A stretch of DNA of 23,195 bases, taken from positions 1 through 23,195 of the forward strand of contig LSSN01005976.1 in the NCBI GenBank assembly GCA_001970855.1. The letters run 5' to 3'. The DNA comes from Smittium culicis. Taxonomy: Eukaryota > Kickxellomycota > Harpellomycetes > Harpellales > Legeriomycetaceae. The position numbers and the translations under genes are program-made. Shown one piece after another: positions 10,238 through 19,776 of the stretch; position 1 is the stretch's first letter, and each line of letters begins with the position of its first letter. The notes under the pieces are model-generated. The model ran no database searches and was not told the origin of the DNA. It saw nothing but the letters and a program-made list of their open reading frames with translations.

Positions 10238-11724
10238 TTACATATTAATACATCTCCCTTGAAAATCCAGTCTTGACAATATTGCTTTAAATATTTCATC
10301 ACCGAAATAAAAAGTGTCATCTTCTATATTTAAGTATTCTTCTGAGTTCATAATAATTGATCTCTTGTTTTTTTCTTTGAATATACGAATAGAATTTTCT
10401 AAACCCTCGATATCATTTTTGTTACTAATTTCCGCCATTTGAATACTTTCTTCAATAAATAAATCAGGCTCTGCTGTAGAATTCAAAATATCATAGTTTT
10501 TGTAACAGTCTGATTCGATTTCTATAAAAATTTTGTCTTTTGAGTTACAGTTTTCAGAATAAGAATCTAAATATACGTTTTTTCGGGTAAAACTTTAAGA
10601 CAATTAATTATCGTGTTAACCGATACATTCTCCTATGAAACAGAAATAATTTCAAATGAAATATAAAGGCTTAAGCTGTTATATCTTAAATCTTTTTTTT
10701 CGCTTGCTGCTCAAATTATATGGTTAATTAATGCAGTTTTATACATGCTTTTAAATTTCTTTATTATCCCTCGATCAAGCGGTTGGATTAATGATGTTGA
10801 ATTTGAATTTGGTGGAAGGAATAGAAATCCAATGTTTGACAATTCATTAATGTTATGACTGCTGAAATTATAAGTAATAATAGGAATTTTCCTACCACTT
10901 TCAATTAGCTCTTGATTTATTTTTGAATAAAAGTTATAAAAAATCTATCGTGTCATCCAAGAATTAGATTGATTAGTATACTCTAACTTTAGCGTAGAAA
11001 GATCTTTATCCTTTAGAGATACTGGGTTTTTAGATTTCCCAATTATCAAAATTTTGAACTTTTCACCCAATACGCTTACAGTGAATAGCAAAGTTATTCT
11101 TTCTTTAGAAGATTTCTTTCCTTTTGGACTTTCACTAGATCTAATATAAGTTTTCTTTGGAGGTGTTCTCCAAAACAAACATGTTTCGTCATTATTGAAT
11201 ATATTCTTTTTATCCTTTTTATCCTTTTTTTCTTTTTTTAGAAAATTTAGAAATTTTATAAAATTTTCAGTGAATACTTTAGCGCCAGTGAAAATTGCAA
11301 TTCCTTGCTTACCATTTATAATTTTATGTTTTATATCATTTCTAGATTTCAGTTTATAAAACCATTCAGAGCTTGCTTTGAAATCGTCAAAACCTTTATT
11401 TTTTGCATATTTCATAGCTATAAATCTTAATGATAGCTCATTTAGAGGAAAATTCCTCATCCACAAACATTTATAAATATTGAAATAAAATAATTTACTT
11501 TTCTATGTTTTATATTAGGAATTATTTTCTGGATCTTTGATACAATTTTTTCGGTATCAATTAGCTTTTTTCTTTGTTTATTTATTTTTGAAATATTATA
11601 TCTTTCGATTTTAAACTCATGAGATATCATCATAATTATAATTGTTTTCTATCCTCGACAATTCTTCGAGCTTTTGGTTCAAAGTTAGTAATTTTCGCTT
11701 TTTATTTTTTTTAACACTATCCAT
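10238..11724 (-). pseudogene. pogo/Tigger-type transposase (CENP-B HTH + DDE_1), decayed
   Basis: The family excises and reinserts pogo-like elements. The start is ATG at 11722-11724 (MDSVKKNKKRKLLTLNQKLE), an N-terminal CENP-B-like helix-turn-helix with a one-base frameshift after DDIS. The Tc5-type HTH follows (FKASSEWFYKLKSRNDI, near 11375), then DDE_1: FNNDETCLFW with the first catalytic Asp at 11188-11190, KSSKERITLLFTVSV and IIGKSKNPVS. A TAG at 10945-10947 interrupts the frame, which then continues in phase. The second Asp is Tyr (10870-10872, YNFSSHN) and the third is kept (10774-10776, LIQPLDRG), with 31 residues between them, normal for pogo enzymes. The C-terminal SVNTIINCL and the 10238-10486 frame complete it. 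It is inactive by at least one frameshift, nonsense codons and a lost catalytic residue. Confidence 0.88.
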
Positions 11725-12143
11725 ATTATTGAGAAATTATATTTATTTTTATTTGAAAGTCATTAATAAATAGGTTTGACCAAATAAATAATTTAAGCTA
11801 ATGAATTTAAACTAATAATGTAATAATATTAGATTCTCTAAATATCTCTATGTAAAATGATAGTTTTTATTTGATTTATATGTGAACTAATATTTAACTC
11901 AAATACTTTAATATATATTTAAAAAATTATAATTAACATTTGATTAGTATACATGTATCATATTGCTATATAAAGTCGCGTCATTCAAAATGGATTGTCT
12001 AATCAAATATTTTTTATATATGTTCGTTTTTTATAAAAAAAAATATGATAAATATTTTTAAATCTAACGCTATATACAAATTTTTTGATAATAAAAAATA
12101 AAAAACACGACTAAAAATGATAGGCTAATCAAAAAACTATTTT

Positions 12144-12217
12144 CCATCTTAGAAAGCTAAATTTGGCGTATATTACAGCAATTTTAAAAAAAAAGTATAA
12201 AATTCCAACTTAGAAAG
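12144..12217 (-). repeat. Two subterminal copies of the inverted-repeat motif, right side
   Basis: On the minus strand CTTTCTAAGTTGG occurs at 12205-12217 and CTTTCTAAGATGG at 12144-12156. Both are oriented like the right terminus. In related elements such repeats can be transposase-binding sites; here that is inference. Confidence 0.55.
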
Positions 12218-12400
12218 CTCTTATATTACAGGTCAAAATTTTCGTGCCAAATAGTCCTGTTTTATCAATAATATTTGCCTAAATTATCAAATATATCATG
12301 AAAAGCCAATTATTTTACAAAAAAGGAAGGGATGATAAATCAAAGATGTAAAAAAAGAAAATTGATCAACTAAATTTACTAAAAGTTGTTATCTAGTAGA

Positions 12401-12424
12401 GTTGCCATATCAGAGAGTTTACTG
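12401..12424 (-). repeat. pogo-like right terminal inverted repeat
   Basis: Read inward on the minus strand it begins CAGTAAACTCTCT and ends GGCAAC, mirroring 8869-8892. It is followed by TA at 12425-12426. Confidence 0.85.
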
Positions 12425-12426
12425 TA

Positions 12427-12960
12427 TATTATGATAGTGTTATAAAATTTTATTCGTCGCTAAAATTTACTATTTCTGTGAATTCAATTTCTTTTTCTGG
12501 AAGTTTGATTTTTTTTTGTTTTAACTATTTACTTACTATTTTTATCTTTAAATTTTAGAAACAAAAAATTTCTTTTATTGTTGACTTCAAAGCAGGATTG
12601 AATCTCACTAATTTTTCCGAGAATCTCCTCGGTGATCATTTCGATTTCTACCTTAAACTCACTAATTATACTGCCTAATTTAAATGGTGTACCGCCCATA
12701 CAAATTATCTTTTTGACTTTTGGTTTGATACTGGAGACCAACTCCATGATAGATATAGGTTTATATATACTTGTGTTTTTATAAATAATTTTCTTATAAC
12801 CTGAGGCAATGCCTTCTGGGAGGTTTAAGGCTAGTTGATACCACTTTTTACCAGCTACTAGTGTCGATTGGCTGAGTAATAGTAATTCTAGTTTCCATTT
12901 CACCTTGTATTCGAGAGCTTATTTAATTACTGTGGTAAAGTTTATAACTATGACTTGTAC
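12427..12960 (-). pseudogene. LINE copy 1 ORF1, N-terminal part
   Basis: The 124-codon open stretch at 12529-12903 aligns with copy 2 ORF1: KKIICMGGTPFKLG against KTIMCTGGTPFTLG, then IQSCFEVNNKRNFLFLKF against IQTCFEIDHKRKILFLKF. The alignment continues upstream of the first ATG (VKWKLE against VEWWKL), so the true start lies higher and is not identified. In-frame stops follow 12529. The protein has no domain I can name before the zinc knuckle, which lies in the other half at 8605-8646. Confidence 0.75.
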
Positions 12961-13100
12961 TTATTAAAAATATATGTATTTATTTAAATCAAATCTTATT
13001 GGTTGTTCAAATTGATATTCTTCAAAGTCGAAGAGATAGTGTGATATTATAATTACAGATTAATGCAAGCTGATAAAAGTAATTAAAGTTATATGTTTTT
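12427..13100 (-). mobile_element. LINE copy 1, 5' part (5' UTR and ORF1 N-terminus)
   Basis: This is the 5' remainder of the LINE split by the pogo-like element. The presumed 5' UTR matches copy 2: ATTGG.. to AGCTGA.. spans 70 bp in both (12998-13068 and 18650-18720). The 5' edge, near 13100, directly touches the T14 run that ends LINE copy 2. Confidence 0.82.
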
Positions 13101-13103
13101 AGC

Positions 13104-13117
13104 TTTTTTTTTTTTTT
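13104..13117 (-). other. Poly(A) tail of LINE copy 2 (T14 on the plus strand)
   Basis: Fourteen uninterrupted T residues stand at the 3' end of the minus-strand LINE, immediately next to the 5' end of copy 1. Confidence 0.7.
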
Positions 13118-13268
13118 ATAATAGAACATTATAAGCTTAATAAAAATGAAAATAGAAATGTAATTAAATAAGGAGTAGGAACTGAAAAAAGAGAAGAGGT
13201 GAAAATGAGGGTTGGCGATATTAACTATTGCTGAACACCAGCTTTCTTCCCGTCTCTATTGAGAACCA

Positions 13269-16200
13269 TTAAGTTCTTATTGCTTTCGATTGTTCAAATT
13301 TCTTTGTATGTTTAAGGTCCAAAGTGATTTTCTGTTGTAAGCCATATTGCCATTGGTTGAAAAAACCTTCTCCAGTTATGTTTGTTTCTGATAGAGCCGA
13401 GTTAACCCTTTCTTTATTTATATTACAAATTGCTAGACCATACAGGTTATCTACTTTCGGAAACTTCTTCTCCACTGGTTTTAGAAAGTCGTAAATAACC
13501 TCGGTGGTTATTCTATTAGATATCCCGCTGTCGAATGAATTTGTCGTAATAAAGTTATATATTTTTTTCCACAAATCTTTTACTCGCCTGCAGCCAAAGT
13601 AGATATGTGGAATTTTTTCTTTGCGCTCTTTACAAGATTTACATTCAGGCGATTGGCTAAACACTCCTTTGTTCCAGATTTTCATTTTTTCGCCAGTAAT
13701 CAGGGCATTTTGAAATAGCAGCCATAAATGACTGGTCATTTTAGGTTCCAGATCAATATTATGTATCCTCATCCAGTTAAACAATTGGTATGTGTTGACT
13801 GTTCTTCCTATTTTATTCCATTTGGGTGCTACCATTATTTCTTTCCTATTTTCAATATCTATTTTATTTTTTATTATTTTGTTTTTCAGTTGATTTGAAG
13901 GTGAATGACCATCTGCAAATAAATCATTGGATATTTTTTTTGTTTCCAAATGTTCTTTATTGAACCACTTGATTTTTTAAATTAAGTTTACTGATTAGTT
14001 CTTAGGTTTGTCCCAGATTTCAATTTTAAATGTTTTATCTGAATTTTTCTCGTATATAACTGTACATTTATCAAAGAACTGAACGCAGTTATTAATTCCG
14101 TTACTAGTTAGCCAGTTTAAATCTTTTTTATTAAGGCTCATACCAATTAATTTATTAATATTACTTAGGCCGAGCATTTTAACATGTTCGTATGGCCAGT
14201 CGCATATACCTGTCGAATTTAGCTTATTAATATATTTAGAGATTTTTATTGATTCGCCCCATATTGGCGGAAATTTTTTATAGTTTTTTGGCGGCTCATT
14301 GTTAGCCAGTAAATCTTGCATGCTATAGAGTTTATCATATCTATTGACGAGCGATTTGAGATTGCTAGCCGCTAGCCGCTAGATTTCTCCATATTGTGTC
14401 CTTATTTGTCATAAATTCGTTGTACCACTTAAAAAAAGTGTTTTTGATTGAGCTTCGATGTTAATTAATCTCATCCCTCCATTCTTTATATCCAGTTCAA
14501 GCGTATCAATTTTTACCCGTGTTTTTTTATTGCTCCATATGAATCCATCTGTTATTTTTTTTACAGCTTTGATAAAACCATTTTCGAATCGTATTACGTG
14601 TGCTGTATACCAGAGTTTGTAAAGTATAAAACTATTAGCCACTGATACTTTTCCTTTTATAGATAACTTTCTATTTGATAGATTTTTGATTTTATTGGTT
14701 ATTTTTTCAATTAGGGCCTCTTGGTTCTTTTTGATCGACATTACCTTGGATGAAAAATAAATCCCGAGGTATTTGAAGGTTGTTATTGGATTAATAGCTT
14801 TTTGACCTAGCCAGACGTTCTCTGGGTTTCCTATTTTTATGTAGATCGTTTTTTCTATATTTATTTTCGCGTTTGAGGCTAGCGAATGAAGTTCGAGTTT
14901 TTTTTTTAATATTGATTCATCTTTTTGGTTTTTAATTGCTATTAACAAATCATCTGCATAGGCTAGATATTTAAAGTTTTCGTTGGCCACTTTTATCCCC
15001 TGTATATTATTGCTCAGACTATTTAGGAAAGGCTCGATTATTAAATTGTATAATAATGGTGAGAGCGGGTCCCCTTGTCTTTGTCCTTGCTCAATAATTA
15101 TTGGTTCATTAAGGGTACCATTTATGCATACCCTTGTATTTGATCCTTCGTATATGTTTCTTAATGAATCGATAAAAGATTGGCTAAATCCGAATTTTTC
15201 TAAACACTTCTACATATAGACCCAGTCAACTCTGTTGTATGCCTTTTCTTGATCAATCATAATTAAGTATCCATTGGTTCTATTAGGATCGCTTATGCTA
15301 TTTTCGAATAGGAAGTTTGTGGTATGGATATTATCGAAAATGCATCTATCTTTAATGAAACCCGATTGGTGGCTATCAATTATTCTTCCAATTACTTTCT
15401 GCAGTCTATTAGTAATTATTTTTGTATAAATTTTCTCATCTACATTAGAAAGAGTTATTGGTCGATAGTTTTTGAGGCTTTTTAAGTCTCCTTTTTTTGG
15501 AATCTGAACTATTGTTGAGCCACCATTCAGGCTATTCCATTTTTTCATTTCTTGGTTGCTATTAAATAGCTTTTCTAATTGGCTTGATATTTGCTCTTTG
15601 AATTTTTTATAGAATTCAAAAGATAACCCATCAGGTCCTGGTGATTTATTATTGGGAGAATTGTCTATTACGTTCATTATCTCTGTTATCTCAATTTTAT
15701 TTTTAAGCATATGTACTTTTGTAGTATTAAGTTTAGTTTTTATTCCTGATAGTAAATTTAATAAGCTTATTGATGATGTGTCGTCTTTTTGGAACGATTT
15801 TCTTTAAAATGAATGTGCTTCTTTTATAATTTCTTTTTTTCTGTCAGATTTCCCCTTTTTCATTGAATATTTCGTTTATTTCTTTTCGTTTTTCTCTAGA
15901 TTTAAGCAGCCCATAGAAGTTTTTATTAGATCTTTCATTTTTTTCTGACCAATTGGCTGGAGGGCGTATAATTACCCCGTCCAGTTTTTTTTTATTTTAA
16001 TGATTTCATTCTTATTTGCTTTTATTTCTTTGATTTAATTGTTCTTATTTGATTCACTAGTGTGTGAATTTTTAATCATTTTTATGATAATTTTATTGGT
16101 TACTTACAGGTTATTTAGCTTTTAGAATTTATTTTTGTGATTTTAATTGTTAGTATAGACTTTTTTAGTTGTTTTTTTTGAACATTACCCAATCATTTAA

Positions 16201-17057
16201 TGAATTTCAGGCATGTTTTAGTTGCCTTTCAATTATATTTTTTAAGTCTGCTATTTCCAATAGACTATTATTTAATTTTCATGTATTTGTTTTTTTACTT
16301 TTGTTTCGTGATTGACGTAATTGGATCGTTATAAATTTAATCTGAGAATTCAGTGGATCCAATGTCTATGATTTTTGTGCTATCCAATACGTTTTTAGGG
16401 ATTAGAACGTGGTCTATTCTAGATTTATGATTTCCTGAATAGTCTTCCCATGTGAAAATGGATTCATTAGGATTGAGTATGGATATTGAGTTGATTAAAT
16501 TGTATTGGGTAGTAATTTTTTTAATGTGTCTCCATTCTTTTTTATTGGATATTTTTTCAGGGAATCTATCAGTAAGCTCGTTTTCTACCATATTCATGTC
16601 ACCTAATATTATAATATCCTCATTCTCATTGGATATATTTATTAATTTTTCATGTAGAAATTCTATCATTATTATTCTTTCTTTTTCATGGTTAGATAAG
16701 TAAAGGTTAACTATTTTTAATTGGTTTTTGTGTGTAGTGGAAATATTTGAAATATTAATTCCGCCATCAAAGTATATATAATTGTATATGATTCAATAAT
16801 CATTGTTGTTTAATATTGTAGCTGTGTATTTTGACCAGATCACTTTATTTCCCCAATATTCGGACCAAAAATTTTTTGTCTGCATCTTTGATATTGATTT
16901 CTTGTAAGCACATTTTATCTGATTTGATAAACCTTTTAAGGTATCGGAATAATCTTCTTTTTTTTTTGTTTTCTGAGATTCCTTTGACATTAAAGGCTGT
17001 TATTTTTATGTTATTTTTTACTTTCATTGTTTCTTTCAATGTTTTCGTTTTCTTCAT
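13269..17057 (-). pseudogene. LINE copy 2 ORF2: AP endonuclease - reverse transcriptase - zf-RVT
   Basis: The enzyme nicks target DNA and primes reverse transcription there. Start: ATG at 17055-17057, 43 bp after ORF1. Endonuclease: NIKITAFNVKGI, CLQEI, IVNLYLSNHEKERI, ILGDMNMV, SRIDHVLI, then SD followed by a stop where SDH is expected (about 16337). RT: KSPGPDGL and the YRPITLSN block, motif A IDQEKAYNRVDW (Asp at 15252-15254), motif B GQRQGDPLSP (15059-15088), motif C YADD (14949-14960), then KYLGIYF. C-terminus: CKSCKERKEKIPHIYFGC (CX2CX8HX4C, near 13620). Lesions: frameshifts near 16870 (T6 run), near 16337, at A7 14431-14437 and at a 7-bp repeat 14364-14382; TAG at 15210-15212; TAA at 13995-13997 and near 13978. 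About 1260 codons, normal for L1-like ORF2. All RT catalytic residues are intact, so it died recently relative to copy 1. Confidence 0.9.
14364..14382. repeat. 7-bp tandem repeat GCTAGCC x 2.7 inside LINE copy 2 ORF2
   Basis: GCTAGCC GCTAGCC GCTAG. The reading frame changes here: the upstream frame reads WRNLAASG then stops, and the downstream frame resumes at NLKSLVNRYDKLY. The repeat is therefore a likely frameshift by slippage. Confidence 0.75.
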
Positions 17058-17100
17058 TGTTTTTTTTTTTAATATTTGTTATCTTATAATTTGTTTAGGA

Positions 17101-18600
17101 TTATTCTTCTTCCATATCCGCGGACAATTCTATAGAACTGTTTTCCACGGGAGAGGAGAAATCGTCTTTTTTTGGGTCAGTTGATATTTTAGTTAAGCGA
17201 TTTATACCAGAATCTTTGGAAAGACCATTAGATTTATTAAGAGTTAACAGAGCGTCAATAGAATTATTTTCTTCCTTTAACTGAATTATAGCTTTAGATA
17301 TTACGTTTCTTTTATTAAAAAATTCTTCACTATTTTTTTTCACTATTTTTTATTTTCACTTTTATTTTTTTCATTATTTATATTTTTTCTTCAAGCGTGG
17401 GTTTCTTGTTTATAGTCTTTCTAATTACACTAATATTATTTTGCCTAGATTCATGATAACTAGAAGGAATTCTTAATAAATCAGGGTCTCTTCCATGTAC
17501 TTTGTATGAAGTATTACTATTGTAATTTTTTGTAAAATCATTATTTATTTTGTTTTCGCCTCTATAGTTACTAAAAGCAAATACTCTCTTAATTAAAGAT
17601 GTATCATACCACAATTTTTTTTCATTTTCAGGCTCCAGTATACTTTATTTCACCTGTGATTCGTTTTTTGTGAATTTTCTTCTATGCTGGTATTAGTATC
17701 AATTTTTTTTGGATTTTCTTTTTTATAGTTTTTTTCAGCTTTTTTGTTTATTTCTTCAATAAATATTTTTTTAATATTTTTTGTTCTACTATTTCTTATC
17801 CTTTTAAGTTTTTTTTTTTTCTTTTTTGGCTCTTATTTTAGGGAATTCACTTTTCCAATGGGAAGTTTCTTTACAGTATGTACATATACTTTTTGCACCA
17901 TTCCACAAAATGGCTACTTTGATGTCGTTGACTGCTAAAATATAGGGAATTTCATTTTAGTTTTTAGTTTTAATTACTATTTTTATACTCTTTGAAGGAT
18001 ATGAGTTAAACTTGGTATGTTTTAGAGCTGATATGTCTAGAGCGTCTCTCGCGTTAAATAATTTTTCATAGATTCTTTAGATACATCCTACATATTTAAT
18101 ACATTATAGGACGGGGTCTTTATGTGTTTGTAGTCCTCACTATAAACCGATGTCTCGATAGTTTCTATATTTTTACCTTCATATTTTATTTCTTTATTTT
18201 TAACTAATTCCATACTATCTTTACCTTGGAATTTTAGAAATAAAATTTTCCTTTTGTGGTCTATTTCAAAACATGTTTGAATATCACATATTTGTTCGAG
18301 TGTTTCTTCTATGACCGACTCAATGTCGACATTAAATTCTCCCAATCTGCATCCAAGTGTAAACGGGGTTCCACCCGTGCACATTATAGTTTTATTTTTT
18401 GTTTTTATCCCCGATATCCTTTCTAAAATCAATACGGGGTTGTAATTGTTAACATAATTGTTAATTATTTTTTCTACCAAAACCAAAATCCTCTTGCGGT
18501 TTAGGGTTGGTAGATACAATTTCTGCCCAACTTAAGCTGGACGGTTACTTGGAAATACTATTGTTAGTTTCCACCACTCTACTAAGTGTAATTGTGTTGA
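17101..18600 (-). pseudogene. LINE copy 2 ORF1 (Gag-like, CCHC zinc knuckle)
   Basis: The expected role is binding of LINE RNA. In minus order: an open region from about 18600 with VEWWKLTIVFPS, an in-frame TAA, the 143-codon stretch 18088-18519 (TIMCTGGTPFTLG, then CFEIDHKRKILFLKF), a region with ARDALDISALKHTKFN, a zinc knuckle at 17843-17884 (C-TY-C-KETS-H-WKSE-F), and a charged C-terminal part (17378-17614 and 17101-17343) ending 43 bp before ORF2. The last knuckle cysteine is Phe here but is still Cys in copy 1, so copy 2 lost a metal ligand. At least one frameshift lies between 17343 and 17378. The start codon is not identified. I could not assign the N-terminal domain; an RRM-like fold is possible but unsupported. 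Confidence 0.78.
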
Positions 18601-18748
18601 ATGAACTTAATTTGATGTTTATTTAGTAAAAAATATTTAAGTAATTTTAATTGGTCGGATCGATTGTCGGGCTTCAAAGAAGGAGAGTGAGAGAAAGTTA
18701 TAGGCTTTGGAGTCTGCGTAAGCTGAAAGTAAAATTTTGATTTTTTTT

Positions 18749-19072
18749 CAAACGCCTATTGGGTAGATGCACTTTTTTCAGTTTCTAAGATAGCCAATTA
18801 GAGTATACGGATAATTAAAAGAATCAATAAACTTTAATAATTTAGGTATGAAAGTTTTTTGAGTATGTAAATAATCAGAATCGCAAATTAAAAATAAAAA
18901 CCGCTCAAGTGTTAATTCATCTATTTTACTTTTTTTGGATTATTCCGTGTATTTACTTTCAAAACTTATCCAAGATACCTATAATATAGATCTCAATCTT
19001 AACACTTTATACCAATCTTTAATCATCGCAATATTACGAACTTTTCGATAGTATAACCTCTACATCTCTGAA
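18749..19072. other. Spacer between LINE copy 2 and the MPP6-like gene
   Basis: AT-rich, with no recognised coding sequence or element. It should hold the core promoter and 5' UTR of the MPP6-like gene; I see no distinctive promoter motif. An in-frame TAG at 19049-19051 rules out an upstream start on the same exon. Confidence 0.5.
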
Positions 19073-19776
19073 ATGGAAAATAAGGCTTTACAAGTTAGCT
19101 CTTTATCGGGTAAACTTCAAACCATGAAGGTATTTTTTATATTAAAATCGATAATATTTCAATCCTAAAAATTTGATTTTCTATTTCATACCTTATATTA
19201 AATATTAATAGTTTATGCAACGATCATCGACTAAAAAGATTCAATCAAAAGATGCAGAAGCCAAATTATCTCAAGAGGCTTCCGAGGAAAGATGGACTCT
19301 TAAATCAAATATAAATAATTCTAATAGTTCAACACTTACGAAACCAGGACAAAAGAAGTAAGTTATTTATTTACAGTTGTGAATATAAAATTCCTTTAAT
19401 TTTTTATATAGAAAAAATCAGTAAATGCTTGTCGTGAAAATAGTTATTTGAATTTTTTAATTTACCCTAATATTATTGCTTTTATTATTTTACCAGGAAA
19501 TTGGTAACTGTATCCACCAATAGCTATATAAACTTAGTTCCAACGATTAAACCAAGCGAGAAAAAAAAACTTAAAAGTAAAGGTGAAGATTTGCAAATAA
19601 ACGAGTTACAAGTTGGAAGAAAATCTTTTAAATCTTTTAATGCAGATATCGAGAAAATTCAAACTGAAACTTTGGAGAATAAGAAGGAGGAAATTAGTAA
19701 AAAGAAACTGGAAAAAATTACTATTAGTGATAAAGAAATGGCAGCCGCTTATAGCAACAAGAGAGTGAAACGATAA
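19073..19776 (+). CDS. MPP6: MPP6-family nuclear exosome cofactor (three exons)
   Basis: Coding exons 19073-19129, 19212-19357 and 19497-19776 join to 160 codons plus TAA. MPP6 proteins bind RNA and the nuclear exosome (through Rrp40/EXOSC3) and help recruit the MTR4 helicase for rRNA and other nuclear RNA processing. Family signatures seen: LSGKLQTMKFMQR at residues 11-23 (it spans the first splice junction, which supports the intron), EERWTL (44-49), GRKSFKSFNADIEKI (108-122) and ISDKEMAAAY (144-153). The length is about that of the human protein. The region between residues 50 and 100 is Ser/Asn/Lys-rich and poorly conserved. The C-terminus ends in a basic NKRVKR. The start is the first ATG after the in-frame TAG at 19049. 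I infer the function from the motifs; recognition is strong for so short a protein. Confidence 0.88.
19130..19211 (+). other. Intron 1 of the MPP6-like gene (82 bp, phase 0)
   Basis: GTATTT at the 5' end, ATTAATAG at the 3' end. Removal joins MK to FMQR, the conserved MPP6 motif. Confidence 0.85.
19358..19496 (+). other. Intron 2 of the MPP6-like gene (139 bp, phase 2)
   Basis: GTAAGT at the 5' end and TTTTACCAG at the 3' end; CCCTAAT near 19464 could be the branch site. Inside, TATATAG at 19405-19411 followed by AAAAAATCA and GTAAAT would permit a 9-nt microexon that keeps the frame; the simple 139-bp intron is preferred. Confidence 0.8.

Larger units (their letters stand above)
8869..12424 (-). 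mobile_element. pogo/Tigger-like (Tc1/mariner superfamily) DNA transposon inserted in LINE copy 1
   Basis: The element is 3556 bp. Its ends are inverted repeats (CTGTAAACTCTCT.. on the left, CAGTAAACTCTCT.. on the right when read inward) and TA stands outside both ends (8867-8868 and 12425-12426), as expected for Tc1/mariner insertions. It encloses a minus-strand CENP-B/DDE_1 transposase pseudogene. The LINE sequence outside the two TAs joins colinearly with LINE copy 2 (see findings), so the boundaries are supported independently of the repeats. Confidence 0.88.
13104..18748 (-). mobile_element. L1-type LINE copy 2, near full length
   Basis: A two-ORF non-LTR retrotransposon of about 5.6 kb. 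In minus order it has a 5' UTR, ORF1 with a zinc knuckle, a 43-bp gap, ORF2 (AP endonuclease, reverse transcriptase, C-terminal CX2CX8HX4C zinc finger), a 3' UTR of about 150 bp and a poly(A) tail seen as T14 at 13104-13117. No RNase H domain was recognised, which favours an L1-like over a Tad- or I-like element. It carries few lesions compared with copy 1, so it inserted later. The exact 5' end is uncertain; similarity to copy 1 runs to about 18748. Confidence 0.87.

Noticed and set aside
16831..17184. Plus-strand 117-codon hydrophobic frame
   Set aside because: It overlaps the ORF1/ORF2 junction of LINE copy 2 on the opposite strand, where the minus strand carries the recognisable endonuclease start.
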